A program made the translations under genes and the position numbers. Shown in pieces: positions 8,415-17,639 of a stretch of 62,478 bases of DNA (positions within the stretch are counted from its first letter, which is position 1; each line of letters starts with the position of its first letter). The notes under the pieces are model-generated. The model did no database searches. It worked only from the letters and a program-made list of their open reading frames with translations, and was not told the origin of the DNA. The stretch comes from JALZEG01 sp035942255 (GTDB lineage Bacteria > Actinomycetota > CADDZG01 > WHSQ01): positions 1-62,478 of the forward strand of contig DASZDG010000036.1 in the NCBI GenBank assembly GCA_035942255.1, written 5' to 3'.

Positions 8415-9047
8415 GTGGGCTCCAAGCAGCCCCGGGTCCGCATGACCGGCCAGGAGCGGCGGGCCCAGCTGCTGGACGTCGGACGCTCGGTGTTCGCCGA
8501 GCGCGGCTACGAGGCCGCGTCGGTGGAGGAGATCGCCGCGCGCGCCCAGATCACGAAGCCGGTCGTCTACGAGCACTTCAGCGGCAAGGAAGGGCTCTAC
8601 GCGGTGATCGTCGACCGGGAGGTCCAGTCGCTGCTGGGACGGATCACGCAGTCGCTCGAAGGCTCGCACCCGCGCGCCCTGCTCGAGCAGGCCGCAGTCT
8701 CGTTCCTCGGGTACATCGAGGCCGAGCCCGAGGGCTTCCGCATCCTCGTCCGTGACTCCCCCGTGACGAGCGCCACGGGGACGCTCGCGAGCGTCATCGG
8801 CGACATCGCGACGCAGGTCGAGTACATCCTGCGCAACCAGTTCCGCGACCGCGGCTTCGACACCAAGCTGTCGCCGCTGTACTCACAGGCGCTCGTGGGG
8901 ATGGTCGCGCTCGTCGGCCAGTGGTGGCTGGACGCCGGGAAGCCGAAGAAGGAAATCGTAGCGGCGCACCTGGTGAACCTGGCGTGGAACGGCCTGGGGG
9001 GCCTGGAAGTGAACCCGGAGCTGAAAGGTGAGGGCCCGGGGGCTTAG
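8415..9047 (+). CDS. TetR-family transcriptional regulator, probable desaturase regulator
   Basis: 210 aa. The N-terminal helix-turn-helix is clear: VGRSVFAERGYEAASVEEIA followed by TKPVVYEHFSGKEGLYAVI. The C-terminal half is a helical ligand-binding domain. The GTG at 8415, two bases after the desaturase stop, is preferred because the PRVRM block before the later ATG (8442) is typically part of this actinobacterial subgroup; 8442 remains possible. Known members adjacent to desaturases sense acyl-CoA and adjust unsaturated lipid synthesis; here that role is inferred from position and from the palindromes at 7381-7417. The 3' end overlaps the convergent gene at 9044 by four bases. Confidence 0.85.
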   Translation: MGSKQPRVRMTGQERRAQLLDVGRSVFAERGYEAASVEEIAARAQITKPVVYEHFSGKEGLYAVIVDREVQSLLGRITQSLEGSHPRALLEQAAVSFLGYIEAEPEGFRILVRDSPVTSATGTLASVIGDIATQVEYILRNQFRDRGFDTKLSPLYSQALVGMVALVGQWWLDAGKPKKEIVAAHLVNLAWNGLGGLEVNPELKGEGPGA

Positions 9048-9454
9048 GCCTTGCCGCGGCTCTCTTTGCGCCACACGAACTTCAGCCCTGACCAGTCGTC
9101 GTCCAGCGCGGCCACCTTCACGTCCACGAGGCCCGTCGGGAGCAACACCTCGCGCAGCAGGTTCTCGGTGACGTCGCTGTCGTGGCCGCCGGCCTTGCGC
9201 GGCCACGCGATCCAGACCGCCGACCCGTCGGGCGTCGACCGTTCGACCGATCCGGCCCGCCGACGCAGCTCCGCGGCCGAACGGACGAACACGACCGCCA
9301 CGTCGAACGCGCCGCGGAGCGACGTCTTCACGGTGACCCCGGAGGGAAGGTCCGGCACTGCCCAACCGTCGGGCGCGGCGACGAGCGCGAGCGCGCTCCC
9401 TTCCTTGATGCCGAGCTTCTTCGCCAGTGGCGTGCCCGAGTACCCCGCGCTCAC
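9044..9454 (-). CDS. DUF3052-like small protein
   Basis: 136 aa, cytoplasmic, beginning VSAGYSGTPLAKKLGIKEGS. The pattern of a small alpha/beta protein with a conserved WIAWPRK segment and a C-terminal WSGLKFVWRKE matches the uncharacterised DUF3052 family common in actinobacteria. The GTG start at 9454 is preceded by AGGAAAGG about ten bases upstream. It lies 14 bases downstream of typA and probably shares its transcript. Its stop overlaps the TetR stop on the other strand. Function unknown. Confidence 0.65.
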   Translation of the reverse strand: MSAGYSGTPLAKKLGIKEGSALALVAAPDGWAVPDLPSGVTVKTSLRGAFDVAVVFVRSAAELRRRAGSVERSTPDGSAVWIAWPRKAGGHDSDVTENLLREVLLPTGLVDVKVAALDDDWSGLKFVWRKESRGKA

Positions 9455-9468
9455 CAGCGGAACCTTTC

Positions 9469-11301
9469 CTAGGCCTTCGACTTGGCGCTGCGGCGCGAGG
9501 CCCTCACCCGCTCGGCCCCCTCGAGGATCACCTTGCGGAGCCTGACGGTGTGCGGCGTGACCTCCGCGCACTCGTCCTCGCGGAGGAACTCGAGGGCCTG
9601 CTCCAGCGACATCTCCTTGTGCGGGATGAGCCGCACCAGCTCGTCGCTCGTGGACGAGCGCATGTTCGTGAGCTTCTTCTCCTTGGTCGGGTTCACGTCC
9701 ATGTCCTCGCCGCGCGTGTTCTCGCCGACGATCATGCCCTCGTAGACCTCGACACCCGGCGGGACGAACATCGTCCCGCGGTCCTGCAGGTTCAGCAGCG
9801 CGTACGACGTGGTCGGGCCGCGGCGATCCGCCACCAGGCTCCCCGTCGGGCGGGTCCGCAGCTCGCCGTGCCACGGCTCGTAGCGGTCGAACACGTGGTG
9901 GAGCAAGCCGGTGCCCCTCGTCTCGGTGAGGAACTCGGTCCGGAAGCCGATCAACCCGCGCGCCGGCACGAGGTACTCCATGCGCACCCAGCCGGTCCCG
10001 TGGTTGACCATGTTCACGAGGCGCCCCTTGCGGAGCGCGAGCATCTGCGTCACGACGCCCATGAAGTCCTCCGGCGCGTCGATCGTGAGACGTTCGACGG
10101 GCTCGTGGAGCTTCCCGTCGACCATCCGGGTGACGACCTGCGGCTTGCCGACGGTGAGCTCGAAGCCCTCGCGCCTCATCATCTCGACGAGCACCGCGAG
10201 CTGCAGCTCGCCTCGTCCCTGGACCTCCCACGCGTCCGGCCGCTCGGTCTCGAGCACGCGGATGGAGACGTTGCCGACAAGCTCCGCGTCGAGGCGGTTC
10301 TTCACCAGCCGGGCAGTCAGCTTGTTGCCGTCCTGCCCCGCGAGCGGCGACGTGTTGATGCCGAGCGTCATCGACAGGCTCGGGTCGTCGAAGTGGCTGA
10401 CGGGGAGCGGGCGTGGATCGTCGGGATCCGACAGGGTCTCCCCTATCGTGACCTCCGACAGGCCGGCGATCGCGATGATCTCGCCCGGCCCGGCCTCGTC
10501 CGCGGCGACGCGGTCGAGCGCCTCGGTGACGTACAGCTCGGTGATCTTCACCTTCTCGATCGTGTCGTCGGCACGGCACCACGCGACCTGCGAGCCGCGC
10601 CGGATCGTCCCGTGGAACATGCGGCAGAGCGCGAGCCGGCCGACGTACGGCGACGCGTCCAGGTTGGTGACGAGCGCCTGCAAAGGATGTGCGTCGTCGT
10701 ACGAGGGGGCCGGTATGTGGTCGAGCAGCAGCTCGAACAGCGGCTTGAGGTCGCTTCCGGCCTGCTCCGGGTCCGTGGACGCCCAGCCGGCCTTCGCGTT
10801 GCAGTAGACGATCGGGAAGTCGATCTGCCCCTCGTCCGCGTCGAGGTCCAGGAACAGCTCGTAGACCTCGTTCACGACTTCGGAGATGCGCGCGTCCGGA
10901 CGGTCGACCTTGTTCACGACGAGGATCACCGGCAGCCGGCCCTCGAGCGCCTTGCGCAGCACGAAGCGCGTCTGCGGCAGCGGCCCCTCGCTCGCGTCGA
11001 CGAGCAGGAGCACGCCGTCGACCATCGTCAGCCCCCGCTCGACCTCGCCCCCGAAGTCCGCGTGGCCCGGTGTGTCGATGATGTTGATCTTCACGTCGCC
11101 GTAGCGGACCGCGGTGTTCTTGGCGAGGATCGTGATGCCCTTCTCGCGCTCGAGGTCCATCGAGTCCATCACCCGGACGGCGACGTCCTGATGGCTGCCG
11201 AACGCACCGGACTGCCACAGCATGGCGTCGACGAGCGTCGTCTTGCCGTGGTCGACATGGGCGACGATCGCGACGTTACGGATGTCCTCGCGAATGGGCA
11301 T
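9469..11301 (-). CDS. typA: Translational GTPase TypA/BipA
   Basis: 610 aa, full family length. The EF-Tu-like GTPase domain starts at the N-terminus with AHVDHGKTTL (G1), DTPGHADF (G3) and NKVDRPDA (G4). EF-G-like beta-barrel and ferredoxin domains follow, then the TypA-specific C-terminus (residues about 500-600). TypA binds ribosomes and assists 50S assembly and translation under stress. The ATG at 11301 was chosen because the GTPase fold begins directly after it; longer in-frame extensions reach into the divergent gene. It is followed by the DUF3052-like gene and diverges from the ferritin-like gene with a 60-base gap. Confidence 0.96.
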   Translation of the reverse strand: MPIREDIRNVAIVAHVDHGKTTLVDAMLWQSGAFGSHQDVAVRVMDSMDLEREKGITILAKNTAVRYGDVKINIIDTPGHADFGGEVERGLTMVDGVLLLVDASEGPLPQTRFVLRKALEGRLPVILVVNKVDRPDARISEVVNEVYELFLDLDADEGQIDFPIVYCNAKAGWASTDPEQAGSDLKPLFELLLDHIPAPSYDDAHPLQALVTNLDASPYVGRLALCRMFHGTIRRGSQVAWCRADDTIEKVKITELYVTEALDRVAADEAGPGEIIAIAGLSEVTIGETLSDPDDPRPLPVSHFDDPSLSMTLGINTSPLAGQDGNKLTARLVKNRLDAELVGNVSIRVLETERPDAWEVQGRGELQLAVLVEMMRREGFELTVGKPQVVTRMVDGKLHEPVERLTIDAPEDFMGVVTQMLALRKGRLVNMVNHGTGWVRMEYLVPARGLIGFRTEFLTETRGTGLLHHVFDRYEPWHGELRTRPTGSLVADRRGPTTSYALLNLQDRGTMFVPPGVEVYEGMIVGENTRGEDMDVNPTKEKKLTNMRSSTSDELVRLIPHKEMSLEQALEFLREDECAEVTPHTVRLRKVILEGAERVRASRRSAKSKA

Positions 11302-11361
11302 GTAACGAGTGTAGGCGCACGTAGGCTCCGGCCTCGATCGACAAAGAAAGAGAGACGAAAC

Positions 11362-11802
11362 GTGAGCGACGACGAACGGATGGACGTCCCGAAGGTCCTC
11401 GAGCTGCTCGGCACCGCGATCCCGCTGCAGATGCGCTCGGCGTTGCAGCTCGCGTGGGTCGCCGGCAGCGCGGTGGGCGTGGAGTTCCAGTCGGTCGCGG
11501 CGAAGCTCGAGGAGTTCTCGCAGGATGAGCTGCACGACGCGCGGCGTCTGATGGAGAAGATGACTGCGCTGGGCGGGACGCCGCCGACCGAGGTGGCGCC
11601 GCTCGCGGCGATCCCTTCGTCGGTAGAGGGGGTCGAACGGCTGATCGAGCTCGAGAACGAGGCGCTGGACGCGCTACACGCGATCATCCCCGCGACCGGC
11701 CAGGAGGCGAGGTCCGAGGCGCTGGAGCACCTGCTCGAGCACGTGATCATGCGCAAGCAGCACCAGATCGACTTCCTGCTGAGGGTGCGCCGGACGAGCT
11801 AG
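11362..11802 (+). CDS. Ferritin-like domain protein
   Basis: 146 aa, all alpha-helical. Four helices carry spaced acidic and His residues (EEFSQDELHDARRL; ENEALDALHAI; LEHLLEHVIMRKQHQIDFL) resembling di-iron ligands of ferritin-like four-helix bundles, as in bacterioferritin or Dps relatives. Iron binding or oxidation is plausible but the ligand set was not aligned rigorously. The GTG start at 11362 has a purine-rich AGAGA stretch upstream. Divergent from typA. Confidence 0.65.
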   Translation: MSDDERMDVPKVLELLGTAIPLQMRSALQLAWVAGSAVGVEFQSVAAKLEEFSQDELHDARRLMEKMTALGGTPPTEVAPLAAIPSSVEGVERLIELENEALDALHAIIPATGQEARSEALEHLLEHVIMRKQHQIDFLLRVRRTS

Positions 11803-12029
11803 GTCCGGATCAGGCAGCCGCGTATGTCACCGCACCCCGCGACGAAGAGGGCGGCGAACGTCCATCCAACGGCCTTCGAGAACCCTCACACCCGCACCCC
11901 CACCCTCGCGTTCGTCCACTCGCTTATCGGCCGAAGCAGGATCGGGCGTTAGGCGGCCGGGCCGTGGAGGAAGTCGGCCCCCCGGGACGAACTAGCGGAT
12001 GAGCCCCCCGCCTAGGAGGTCCTTTCTCG

Positions 12030-13838
12030 ATGCCCGACATGTGGAAGCAAGCCCCCGGAGCGCCGCGCTCCTCGTTCGTCCGTTCGGCCGCCAGGAAGCT
12101 CCTCGGATCGCTGCTCGTCGGCGCTCTATCGGTGGGCATGGCCTGGGCCGGCTCGGGTCTCATCCCCGTGAGCTCGCAGCAGGACGCGCTCGAGGACTCC
12201 GCTGTCCCCGCGCCGCGCCAGGCCCCCGAGGGCGAAGGTGACGTCGTAGCCGGAGGCGAGACTCCCTCGCTCGACCTGGCGTCGGGCCAGCTCCTCGCCG
12301 GAGCGGCGAAGGTCTCTCTGCGGCCCGAGCCCGAGAGGTACGGGGGCGTCTGGGAGCAGAACTACGACAAGTGCGCCAACCTCCAGCCGAACCCGACCGG
12401 GTTCCAGGAGGGCCTGATGCACGTCGCGGACTTCCGCGTCCGCTGGGCCGAGAACACCGACTGCATCTTCATGGGCGGCTACGGCATCGGCCCGATGAAC
12501 CCGATCGTGAAGTGGGACGACGAGTACGGCCTGTGGGCGCGCTCGGTCGCGATGAGCGACGGCACCGACACCGTCGTGCTCACGCTCATCGACGCCGTCT
12601 ACTGGGAGGCCCACTACGCCAACATGTGCGACGGGTGCGGCTTCCTCGACCTCGCGGACAAGCTCGCTGCGGAGACCGGGTTGAAGCCCGAGAGCTTCGT
12701 CTTCGCCTCGACGCACAGCCACACCTCGCCCGACTTCATCGGGGGCTGGGGCGGCGTCCCGACCTGGTACATGGAGCAGGCGACGGCCTCGCTCGAGACC
12801 GCCGCGACGCAGGCGGTCGCCGCGCTGGAGCCGGCGGTCCTCGAGACCGGCGAGATCCTCGCCCGCGGCTTCAACGCGGAGCGCCGTGACTTCTACCGCT
12901 CGGCCGAGGACGACGGCCTCTCGTGGTTCCGGCTCGTCGACGCCGACGACCAGCCGAGCCCCGAGGTCTGCACGACCCCGCCGCCGTCGCAGACGCCGCG
13001 GCCCGGCGCACAGCCCTTCCCGACCCCGAGCCCCACGCCGGTCTGCACGCCCGCCTCGCCCGGCAAGGCGATCGCGACCGTCGGCGCCTACGCCGCGCAC
13101 CCCGTCACGGCGGACGAGAGCGGGGGCCGCGCCGACGCGGACTTCCCCGCCGTCTTCGCGGCGCGCGTCGAGGAGGCGTTCGGCGGCGTCGGCATGTTCC
13201 TCCAGACCGGCCTCGGCAACATGTCGCCGCGTGGCGACAAGATAGAGATGGGCAACGGCCTCGCGGCCCTCATCCCGCCGATCGGCGGGGGCACGCAGAT
13301 CACCGAGCCCGACGTCCGCGTCGGGCGTGCGTTCTGGGACCAGCCCGTGACGAACGTGCCTCTGGGCGGCCTCGGTGTCGCCGGCTTCTTCGACCGCAAG
13401 TTCAACGAGACCCCGGCGACGGTCAGCGAGGGAAAGGGGCCGGAGAACCGCAAGTGCCGCTCGGCCTCGCCGGTGTCGGTCCGCACGTCGGTCAGCGCCG
13501 CGAAGATCGGGTCCCTGTGGATCACGGGCGGTCCCGGCGAGCTGTTCTCGAACCTCACGAACACGATCGAGGAGCGCAACCCGAACGGCGTGACGCTCGC
13601 GCTCGGCCTCGTCAACGACGGGCTCGGCTACATCGTCCAGAGCTTCGAGACCGACCACGCCGGCCGCCAGGGCGCGGGCTTCGTCGGGACGACCGACGAC
13701 AAGCCGCTGGGCAACCAGCAGCCGGCCCCCCTGCCTCCGGTCGGGGTCGCGGAGTACGAGGATGCCTACTCGATCGACCATTGCTTCGGCGACGCGGTCC
13801 TCGAGAACACGATCGACCTGCTGAGCTCCCTTCGGTAG
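12030..13838 (+). CDS. Secreted neutral/alkaline ceramidase-like enzyme
   Basis: 602 aa. A Tat/Sec-like N-terminus (basic stretch, then hydrophobic residues 33-48) indicates export. Ceramidase N-terminal motifs are visible: FASTHSHTSPD (His229, His231), a later HPVT (His357) and GLGNMSPRGD, which matches the nucleophile-Ser loop of neutral ceramidases. A Pro/Thr-rich insert (about residues 313-345) interrupts the catalytic region, and Cys pairs suggest disulfides. Family enzymes hydrolyse N-acyl linkages in ceramides; the substrate here is unknown and may be another amide lipid. GGAGG lies ten bases before the ATG. The next gene starts two bases after the stop, so the two form an operon with the PHP protein. 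Confidence 0.78.
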   Translation: MPDMWKQAPGAPRSSFVRSAARKLLGSLLVGALSVGMAWAGSGLIPVSSQQDALEDSAVPAPRQAPEGEGDVVAGGETPSLDLASGQLLAGAAKVSLRPEPERYGGVWEQNYDKCANLQPNPTGFQEGLMHVADFRVRWAENTDCIFMGGYGIGPMNPIVKWDDEYGLWARSVAMSDGTDTVVLTLIDAVYWEAHYANMCDGCGFLDLADKLAAETGLKPESFVFASTHSHTSPDFIGGWGGVPTWYMEQATASLETAATQAVAALEPAVLETGEILARGFNAERRDFYRSAEDDGLSWFRLVDADDQPSPEVCTTPPPSQTPRPGAQPFPTPSPTPVCTPASPGKAIATVGAYAAHPVTADESGGRADADFPAVFAARVEEAFGGVGMFLQTGLGNMSPRGDKIEMGNGLAALIPPIGGGTQITEPDVRVGRAFWDQPVTNVPLGGLGVAGFFDRKFNETPATVSEGKGPENRKCRSASPVSVRTSVSAAKIGSLWITGGPGELFSNLTNTIEERNPNGVTLALGLVNDGLGYIVQSFETDHAGRQGAGFVGTTDDKPLGNQQPAPLPPVGVAEYEDAYSIDHCFGDAVLENTIDLLSSLR

Positions 13839-13840
13839 CG

Positions 13841-15313
13841 ATGCGACGAAGGCTGCTCGCGGCCGCGGCGGCGGGGCTCTCGCTGGTCTCGTTGCTCGTG
13901 GCGCGGGTGCCCGCGGCGTCCGCGGGCTGCATCTGGCTCGCGGGCGACCTGCACGTGCACACGACGTTCTCGCACGACTCCTACGGCGGCCCTGCCGACG
14001 ACAACACCGCGCCCGACGAGGCGTACACGCTCGGCCATCCGGTGACGGGGCAGTTCACCGTGGCGGCCGCGCGCGGTCTCGACTTCCTCGCGATCACCGA
14101 CCACAACGACGTGCGGTCGCAGGCCGATCGCGGCTTCGGGAGCGGAGGCGTGCTCGGGATCCCCGGCTACGAGGCCTCGTACCGCGGGCACGCGCAGATG
14201 CTCGGGGCGCGACGTGTCTACGAGGGCCCCGACGCGACCGCGGCGGACGTACAGACGCTCGCCGGCGCGCTGCGCGCCGACGGTGGCGTCTTCCAGATCA
14301 ACCATCCCGCGGAGGGCTCGACGGACTTCCCGCACGACCGCGACTGGTCCTACGGCGACGCGGTCATCCCCGACACCGTCGAGGTGTGGAACATCTCGCG
14401 GCTGTGGCAGCCCCCGCTTCCGTCCGGCTCGTCGAACGACGACGCGATCCGGTTCTGGGAAGGGCTCCTCGACGCGGGGCACCGCGTCGGCGCGACGGGC
14501 GGGAGCGACAACCACTACCTCGCGACGACCCCGGTGCAGGGCGTCGGTCAGCCGACGACGTGGGTGTGTGCGCCGGAGGCGAGCGTCGCCGGCGTACTCG
14601 AAGGGCTCCGCGCGGGGCACACGTTCATCTCGCACCAGCCTCCCGCACACGGGGGGCCGCGCCTCTTCCTCGAGGGCGACGCGGACGGCGACGGCGTCTT
14701 CGAGGCGATCGCCGGCGACGAGGTGCCGCCCGGGTCGGCCGTGCGCGTGCGCGTCGAGGGAGCTCCCGGGTCGTTCCTCGACGTCACCGGCACCGGCGGC
14801 CGCTCGATCGCGGAGGCCGTCCCAGTCACCGGCCCGGACTTCGTCTACGAGACGACGCCGGACGCGGGCGTCACGTGGGTGCGCGCGGAGATCTACGAGC
14901 CGGATGCGGGGGCCGAGCGCTCGGCGGCCTGCGACGGCCTCTTCGGCGGCGAGTCGACCTATTGCCGCAACGACCTCGCGACGCTGGCGATGACGTCCGC
15001 TCTCTTCCTCGCCGAGGGATTCGACCCGGCGACCGAGCTCGCGTACACCGGAGCGACGAGCGCCCGGCCGGGCGAGACGGCGACCTTCTCCGCGACCCTC
15101 AGCGGGTCCGATGGTCCTGTTGCGCGGGCCGCGGTCACGTTCACGTACCGGGGCGAGCGCTACCAGGCCGTGACGGATGCCTCCGGGAACGCCGCCGCGA
15201 CGGTCAGGGTGGCCGGGCCCCCGGGGGCCTACGAGCTGACGGCCTCCTTCGCCGGATCCGACCGCTACTCCCCCAGCTCGTGGACGGGGACCTTCACCGT
15301 CGCCGCCCCCTGA
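13841..15313 (+). CDS. Secreted PHP-domain (CehA/McbA-type) phosphoesterase with C-terminal Ig-like domain
   Basis: 490 aa. Signal peptide at residues 1-26 (AAAAAGLSLVSLLVARVPA). The PHP metal-binding motifs occur in order: DLHVHTTFSHDS, ITDHND, INHPAEG and GSDNHY. The last about 95 residues (YTGATSARPGETATFSATLS onward) form a bacterial Ig-like sandwich typical of extracellular enzymes. It likely hydrolyses a phosphoester outside the cell. It lies two bases after the ceramidase-like gene, suggesting joint action on lipid or phospholipid material, which is inference from context. Confidence 0.82.
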   Translation: MRRRLLAAAAAGLSLVSLLVARVPAASAGCIWLAGDLHVHTTFSHDSYGGPADDNTAPDEAYTLGHPVTGQFTVAAARGLDFLAITDHNDVRSQADRGFGSGGVLGIPGYEASYRGHAQMLGARRVYEGPDATAADVQTLAGALRADGGVFQINHPAEGSTDFPHDRDWSYGDAVIPDTVEVWNISRLWQPPLPSGSSNDDAIRFWEGLLDAGHRVGATGGSDNHYLATTPVQGVGQPTTWVCAPEASVAGVLEGLRAGHTFISHQPPAHGGPRLFLEGDADGDGVFEAIAGDEVPPGSAVRVRVEGAPGSFLDVTGTGGRSIAEAVPVTGPDFVYETTPDAGVTWVRAEIYEPDAGAERSAACDGLFGGESTYCRNDLATLAMTSALFLAEGFDPATELAYTGATSARPGETATFSATLSGSDGPVARAAVTFTYRGERYQAVTDASGNAAATVRVAGPPGAYELTASFAGSDRYSPSSWTGTFTVAAP

Positions 15314-15329
15314 GGACCCGTGTGTTTTC

Positions 15330-15347
15330 TTCAGAATTGCTTCTGAA
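15330..15347. promoter_or_regulatory. Perfect inverted repeat TTCAGAA-N4-TTCTGAA
   Basis: Seven-base arms (15330-15336 and 15341-15347) around TTGC, in an AT-rich patch of otherwise GC-rich DNA, 70-86 bases before the LVIVD gene. There is no T-tract after the repeat on the plus strand, so it fits an operator better than an intrinsic terminator. The binding protein is unknown. Confidence 0.45.
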
Positions 15348-15415
15348 AGAACGACAGGCGCCCGGATACAAGGGGCAGGGGGTTGGGACCGCTCCCGCAT
15401 GGGAAGATTGACCTC

Positions 15416-16636
15416 GTGAGCGCGGGCAGGAGGCATACGGTTCGGGCGGCCCTGGTGGGGCTCCTCGCCCTCGCGCTCGTCCCCCTAAGCCCCGTCACGC
15501 CCGCCGGCGCTGAGATCGACAAGTCCGACAACTTGCGGCGCACCTACACCTTCACGTACGAGGGCGCGGTCTACCCGCCCGTGGCCGCCGACGACTACTT
15601 CAAGGGCGGGACCGACATGGCCTTCCAGGGCCGTCTGATCTACGCCATGCAGCAGGGCGAGAGCGGCGGCGTGCACATCGTGAAGAGGACGAAGACGAAG
15701 CGCGGTCACATCAAGGTCGGCTTCGTCCCCTGTCCCGGCGAGCAGAACGACGTAGAGGTCGTCAAGCCCGGCCTCATCGCGATCGGCTACCACTCGACAC
15801 AGTGCAACGCCGTCGGAGGCGGGATCCGCCTCATCAACGTCGAGAACCCGTCACGCCCCCGCTACCTCGGAAGCGTCTCGTTCGACGGCGGGACACACAC
15901 GCTCACGAAGTACCCCGGCAAGCCGCTGATCTACTCGTCGCCGAACGGCCTCGGCAACGTCAGGGGCATCGAGCAGATCATCGACGTATCCGATCCGATG
16001 AAGCCCGAGGTCGTCGCGAGCTACCCGAACCGCGTGAACTCGTGCCACGACGTAACGTTCTACGTGAAGGGCGACAAGAAGCTCGCTTTCTGCCCGGGGT
16101 CGGACCGCACCGAGATATGGGACGTGTCGGATCCGCTCGCGCCGGTTCCCATCAGCGAGATCGTCAACCCGTCGATCTTCTATCACCACTCGGCCGTGGC
16201 GACGCACGACGGTAAGTACCTCGTGATCGGCGACGAGAACGTCGAAGCCGACGAGTGCGAGGGCGGGACGACCGGCGCGCTCTGGGTGTACGACATCACG
16301 GACCCGGCGTTGCCGAAGCCCGTCAGCTACTTCGGCATCAGCCGCGGGCAGGCCCCCGGGAGCGCGGGCTCGGACCGCAATAGCTACTGCACGGCCCACC
16401 TCTACAACTTCATTCCCGGCACCTACATCATGGTCGCCTCGTGGTACGCGGCGGGGATCAACGTCATCGACTTCACCGACCCTGCGAACCCCGTCGAGAT
16501 CGGCCACTACTTCGGGTCCGGCGAGGACTACGCGAACTACTGGTCGGCGTACTGGCACAAGGGACGCATCTACGGGAACGACCGCACGCGCGGCCTCGAC
16601 GTCTTCCGGCCCAAGGGATTGCCTCCGCAGGAATAG
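15416..16636 (+). CDS. Secreted LVIVD-repeat (beta-propeller-like) protein
   Basis: 406 aa. Signal peptide after the GTG start (VRAALVGLLALALVPLSPVT, cleavage near AGA). The mature part carries repeated strands of LVIVD type: GGIRLINVENPSRPRYLGSV, IIDVSDPMKPEVVASY, TEIWDVSDPLAPVPISEI, LWVYDITDPALPKPVSYF, INVIDFTDPANPVEIGHY. Such 40-50 residue units are predicted to form an extracellular propeller. Ligand unknown. The GTG at 15416 places the signal peptide at the N-terminus; an upstream in-frame ATG (15383) is possible. One of three such proteins in the window. It is followed 22 bases later by an ABC transporter. Confidence 0.82.
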   Translation: MSAGRRHTVRAALVGLLALALVPLSPVTPAGAEIDKSDNLRRTYTFTYEGAVYPPVAADDYFKGGTDMAFQGRLIYAMQQGESGGVHIVKRTKTKRGHIKVGFVPCPGEQNDVEVVKPGLIAIGYHSTQCNAVGGGIRLINVENPSRPRYLGSVSFDGGTHTLTKYPGKPLIYSSPNGLGNVRGIEQIIDVSDPMKPEVVASYPNRVNSCHDVTFYVKGDKKLAFCPGSDRTEIWDVSDPLAPVPISEIVNPSIFYHHSAVATHDGKYLVIGDENVEADECEGGTTGALWVYDITDPALPKPVSYFGISRGQAPGSAGSDRNSYCTAHLYNFIPGTYIMVASWYAAGINVIDFTDPANPVEIGHYFGSGEDYANYWSAYWHKGRIYGNDRTRGLDVFRPKGLPPQE

Positions 16637-16658
16637 GGCTTCTGTAGAGTTCACCGCC

Positions 16659-17639
16659 ATGAGCGAGAGCAGGGGCGGAATCCGCGCGCGCGGCTTGCGG
16701 AAGGCCTTCGGCAAAGTAGAGGCGCTGCGGGGGCTGGACCTCGAGGTAGAGGAGGGCCGCGTCCTCGGGCTGCTCGGCCCGAACGGCGCCGGGAAGACCA
16801 CCGCGGTACGGATCCTGACGACGCTGCTCGCGCCCGACGCGGGCAGCGCGGAGGTCGGCGGGCTCGATGTCGTGACGCAGGCGGACGAGCTGCGCTCGCG
16901 GATCGGGCTCGCGGGGCAGTACGCCGCGGTCGACGAGTACCTGACGGGCCGCGAGAACCTCCAGATGGTCGGGCGCCTGTACCACCTGCCGAAGGACATC
17001 GCGCGCCGGCGCGCCGGCGAGCTGCTCGAGCGCTTCGACCTCGTCGACGCCGCGAACCGGCCCGTCAAGACCTACTCCGGAGGCATGCGCCGCCGTCTGG
17101 ACCTCGCCGCGTCGCTGGTGATGTCGCCGCCGGTGATGTTCCTCGACGAGCCGACGACCGGGCTCGACCCTCGTAGCCGTCTCGCGATGTGGGACATCAT
17201 CGGCGAGCTCGTGGCCGGCGGCACGACCGTCCTCCTGACGACGCAGTACCTCGAGGAGGCGGACCGGCTGGCCGACGAGATCGCCGTGATCGACAGCGGG
17301 CGCACGATCGCGGAGGGGACGTCCGACGAGCTGAAGGCACAGGTGGGCGGCGAGCGTCTCGAGGTGACGGTCGCCCCGGGCGGAGACATCGACGCGGCCG
17401 GGCGCGTGCTCGGATCGTTCGGCAGCGACGTCCGGATCGACCGCGAGCTGCGTCACGTGGCGCTCCCGATCACCGGCGGCGCCGGTCTCCTGCCGAAGGT
17501 GATCCGCGAGACGGACGGCGCGGGGCTCGAGATCGAGGACATGGGATTGAGGCGCCCGACGCTCGACGACGTCTTCCTCGCGCTGACGGGTCACGCGGCC
17601 GACGACTCCGGTGGCACGACTACGAAGGAGCCCGCGTGA
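16659..17639 (+). CDS. ABC transporter ATP-binding protein, DrrA-like
   Basis: 326 aa. Complete nucleotide-binding domain: Walker A LLGPNGAGKTTAVRIL, signature YSGGMRRRLDLA, Walker B VMFLDEPTTGLD, and an H-loop region replaced by TTQYLEEADRLAD, which is typical of the DrrA daunorubicin-resistance group. The C-terminal about 80 residues (GGERLEVTVAPGG onward) form the DrrA accessory domain. It energises the membrane partner encoded directly downstream and overlapping by four bases (GTGA). It probably exports a drug, lipid or polyketide-like molecule; the cargo is unknown. Confidence 0.92.
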   Translation: MSESRGGIRARGLRKAFGKVEALRGLDLEVEEGRVLGLLGPNGAGKTTAVRILTTLLAPDAGSAEVGGLDVVTQADELRSRIGLAGQYAAVDEYLTGRENLQMVGRLYHLPKDIARRRAGELLERFDLVDAANRPVKTYSGGMRRRLDLAASLVMSPPVMFLDEPTTGLDPRSRLAMWDIIGELVAGGTTVLLTTQYLEEADRLADEIAVIDSGRTIAEGTSDELKAQVGGERLEVTVAPGGDIDAAGRVLGSFGSDVRIDRELRHVALPITGGAGLLPKVIRETDGAGLEIEDMGLRRPTLDDVFLALTGHAADDSGGTTTKEPA

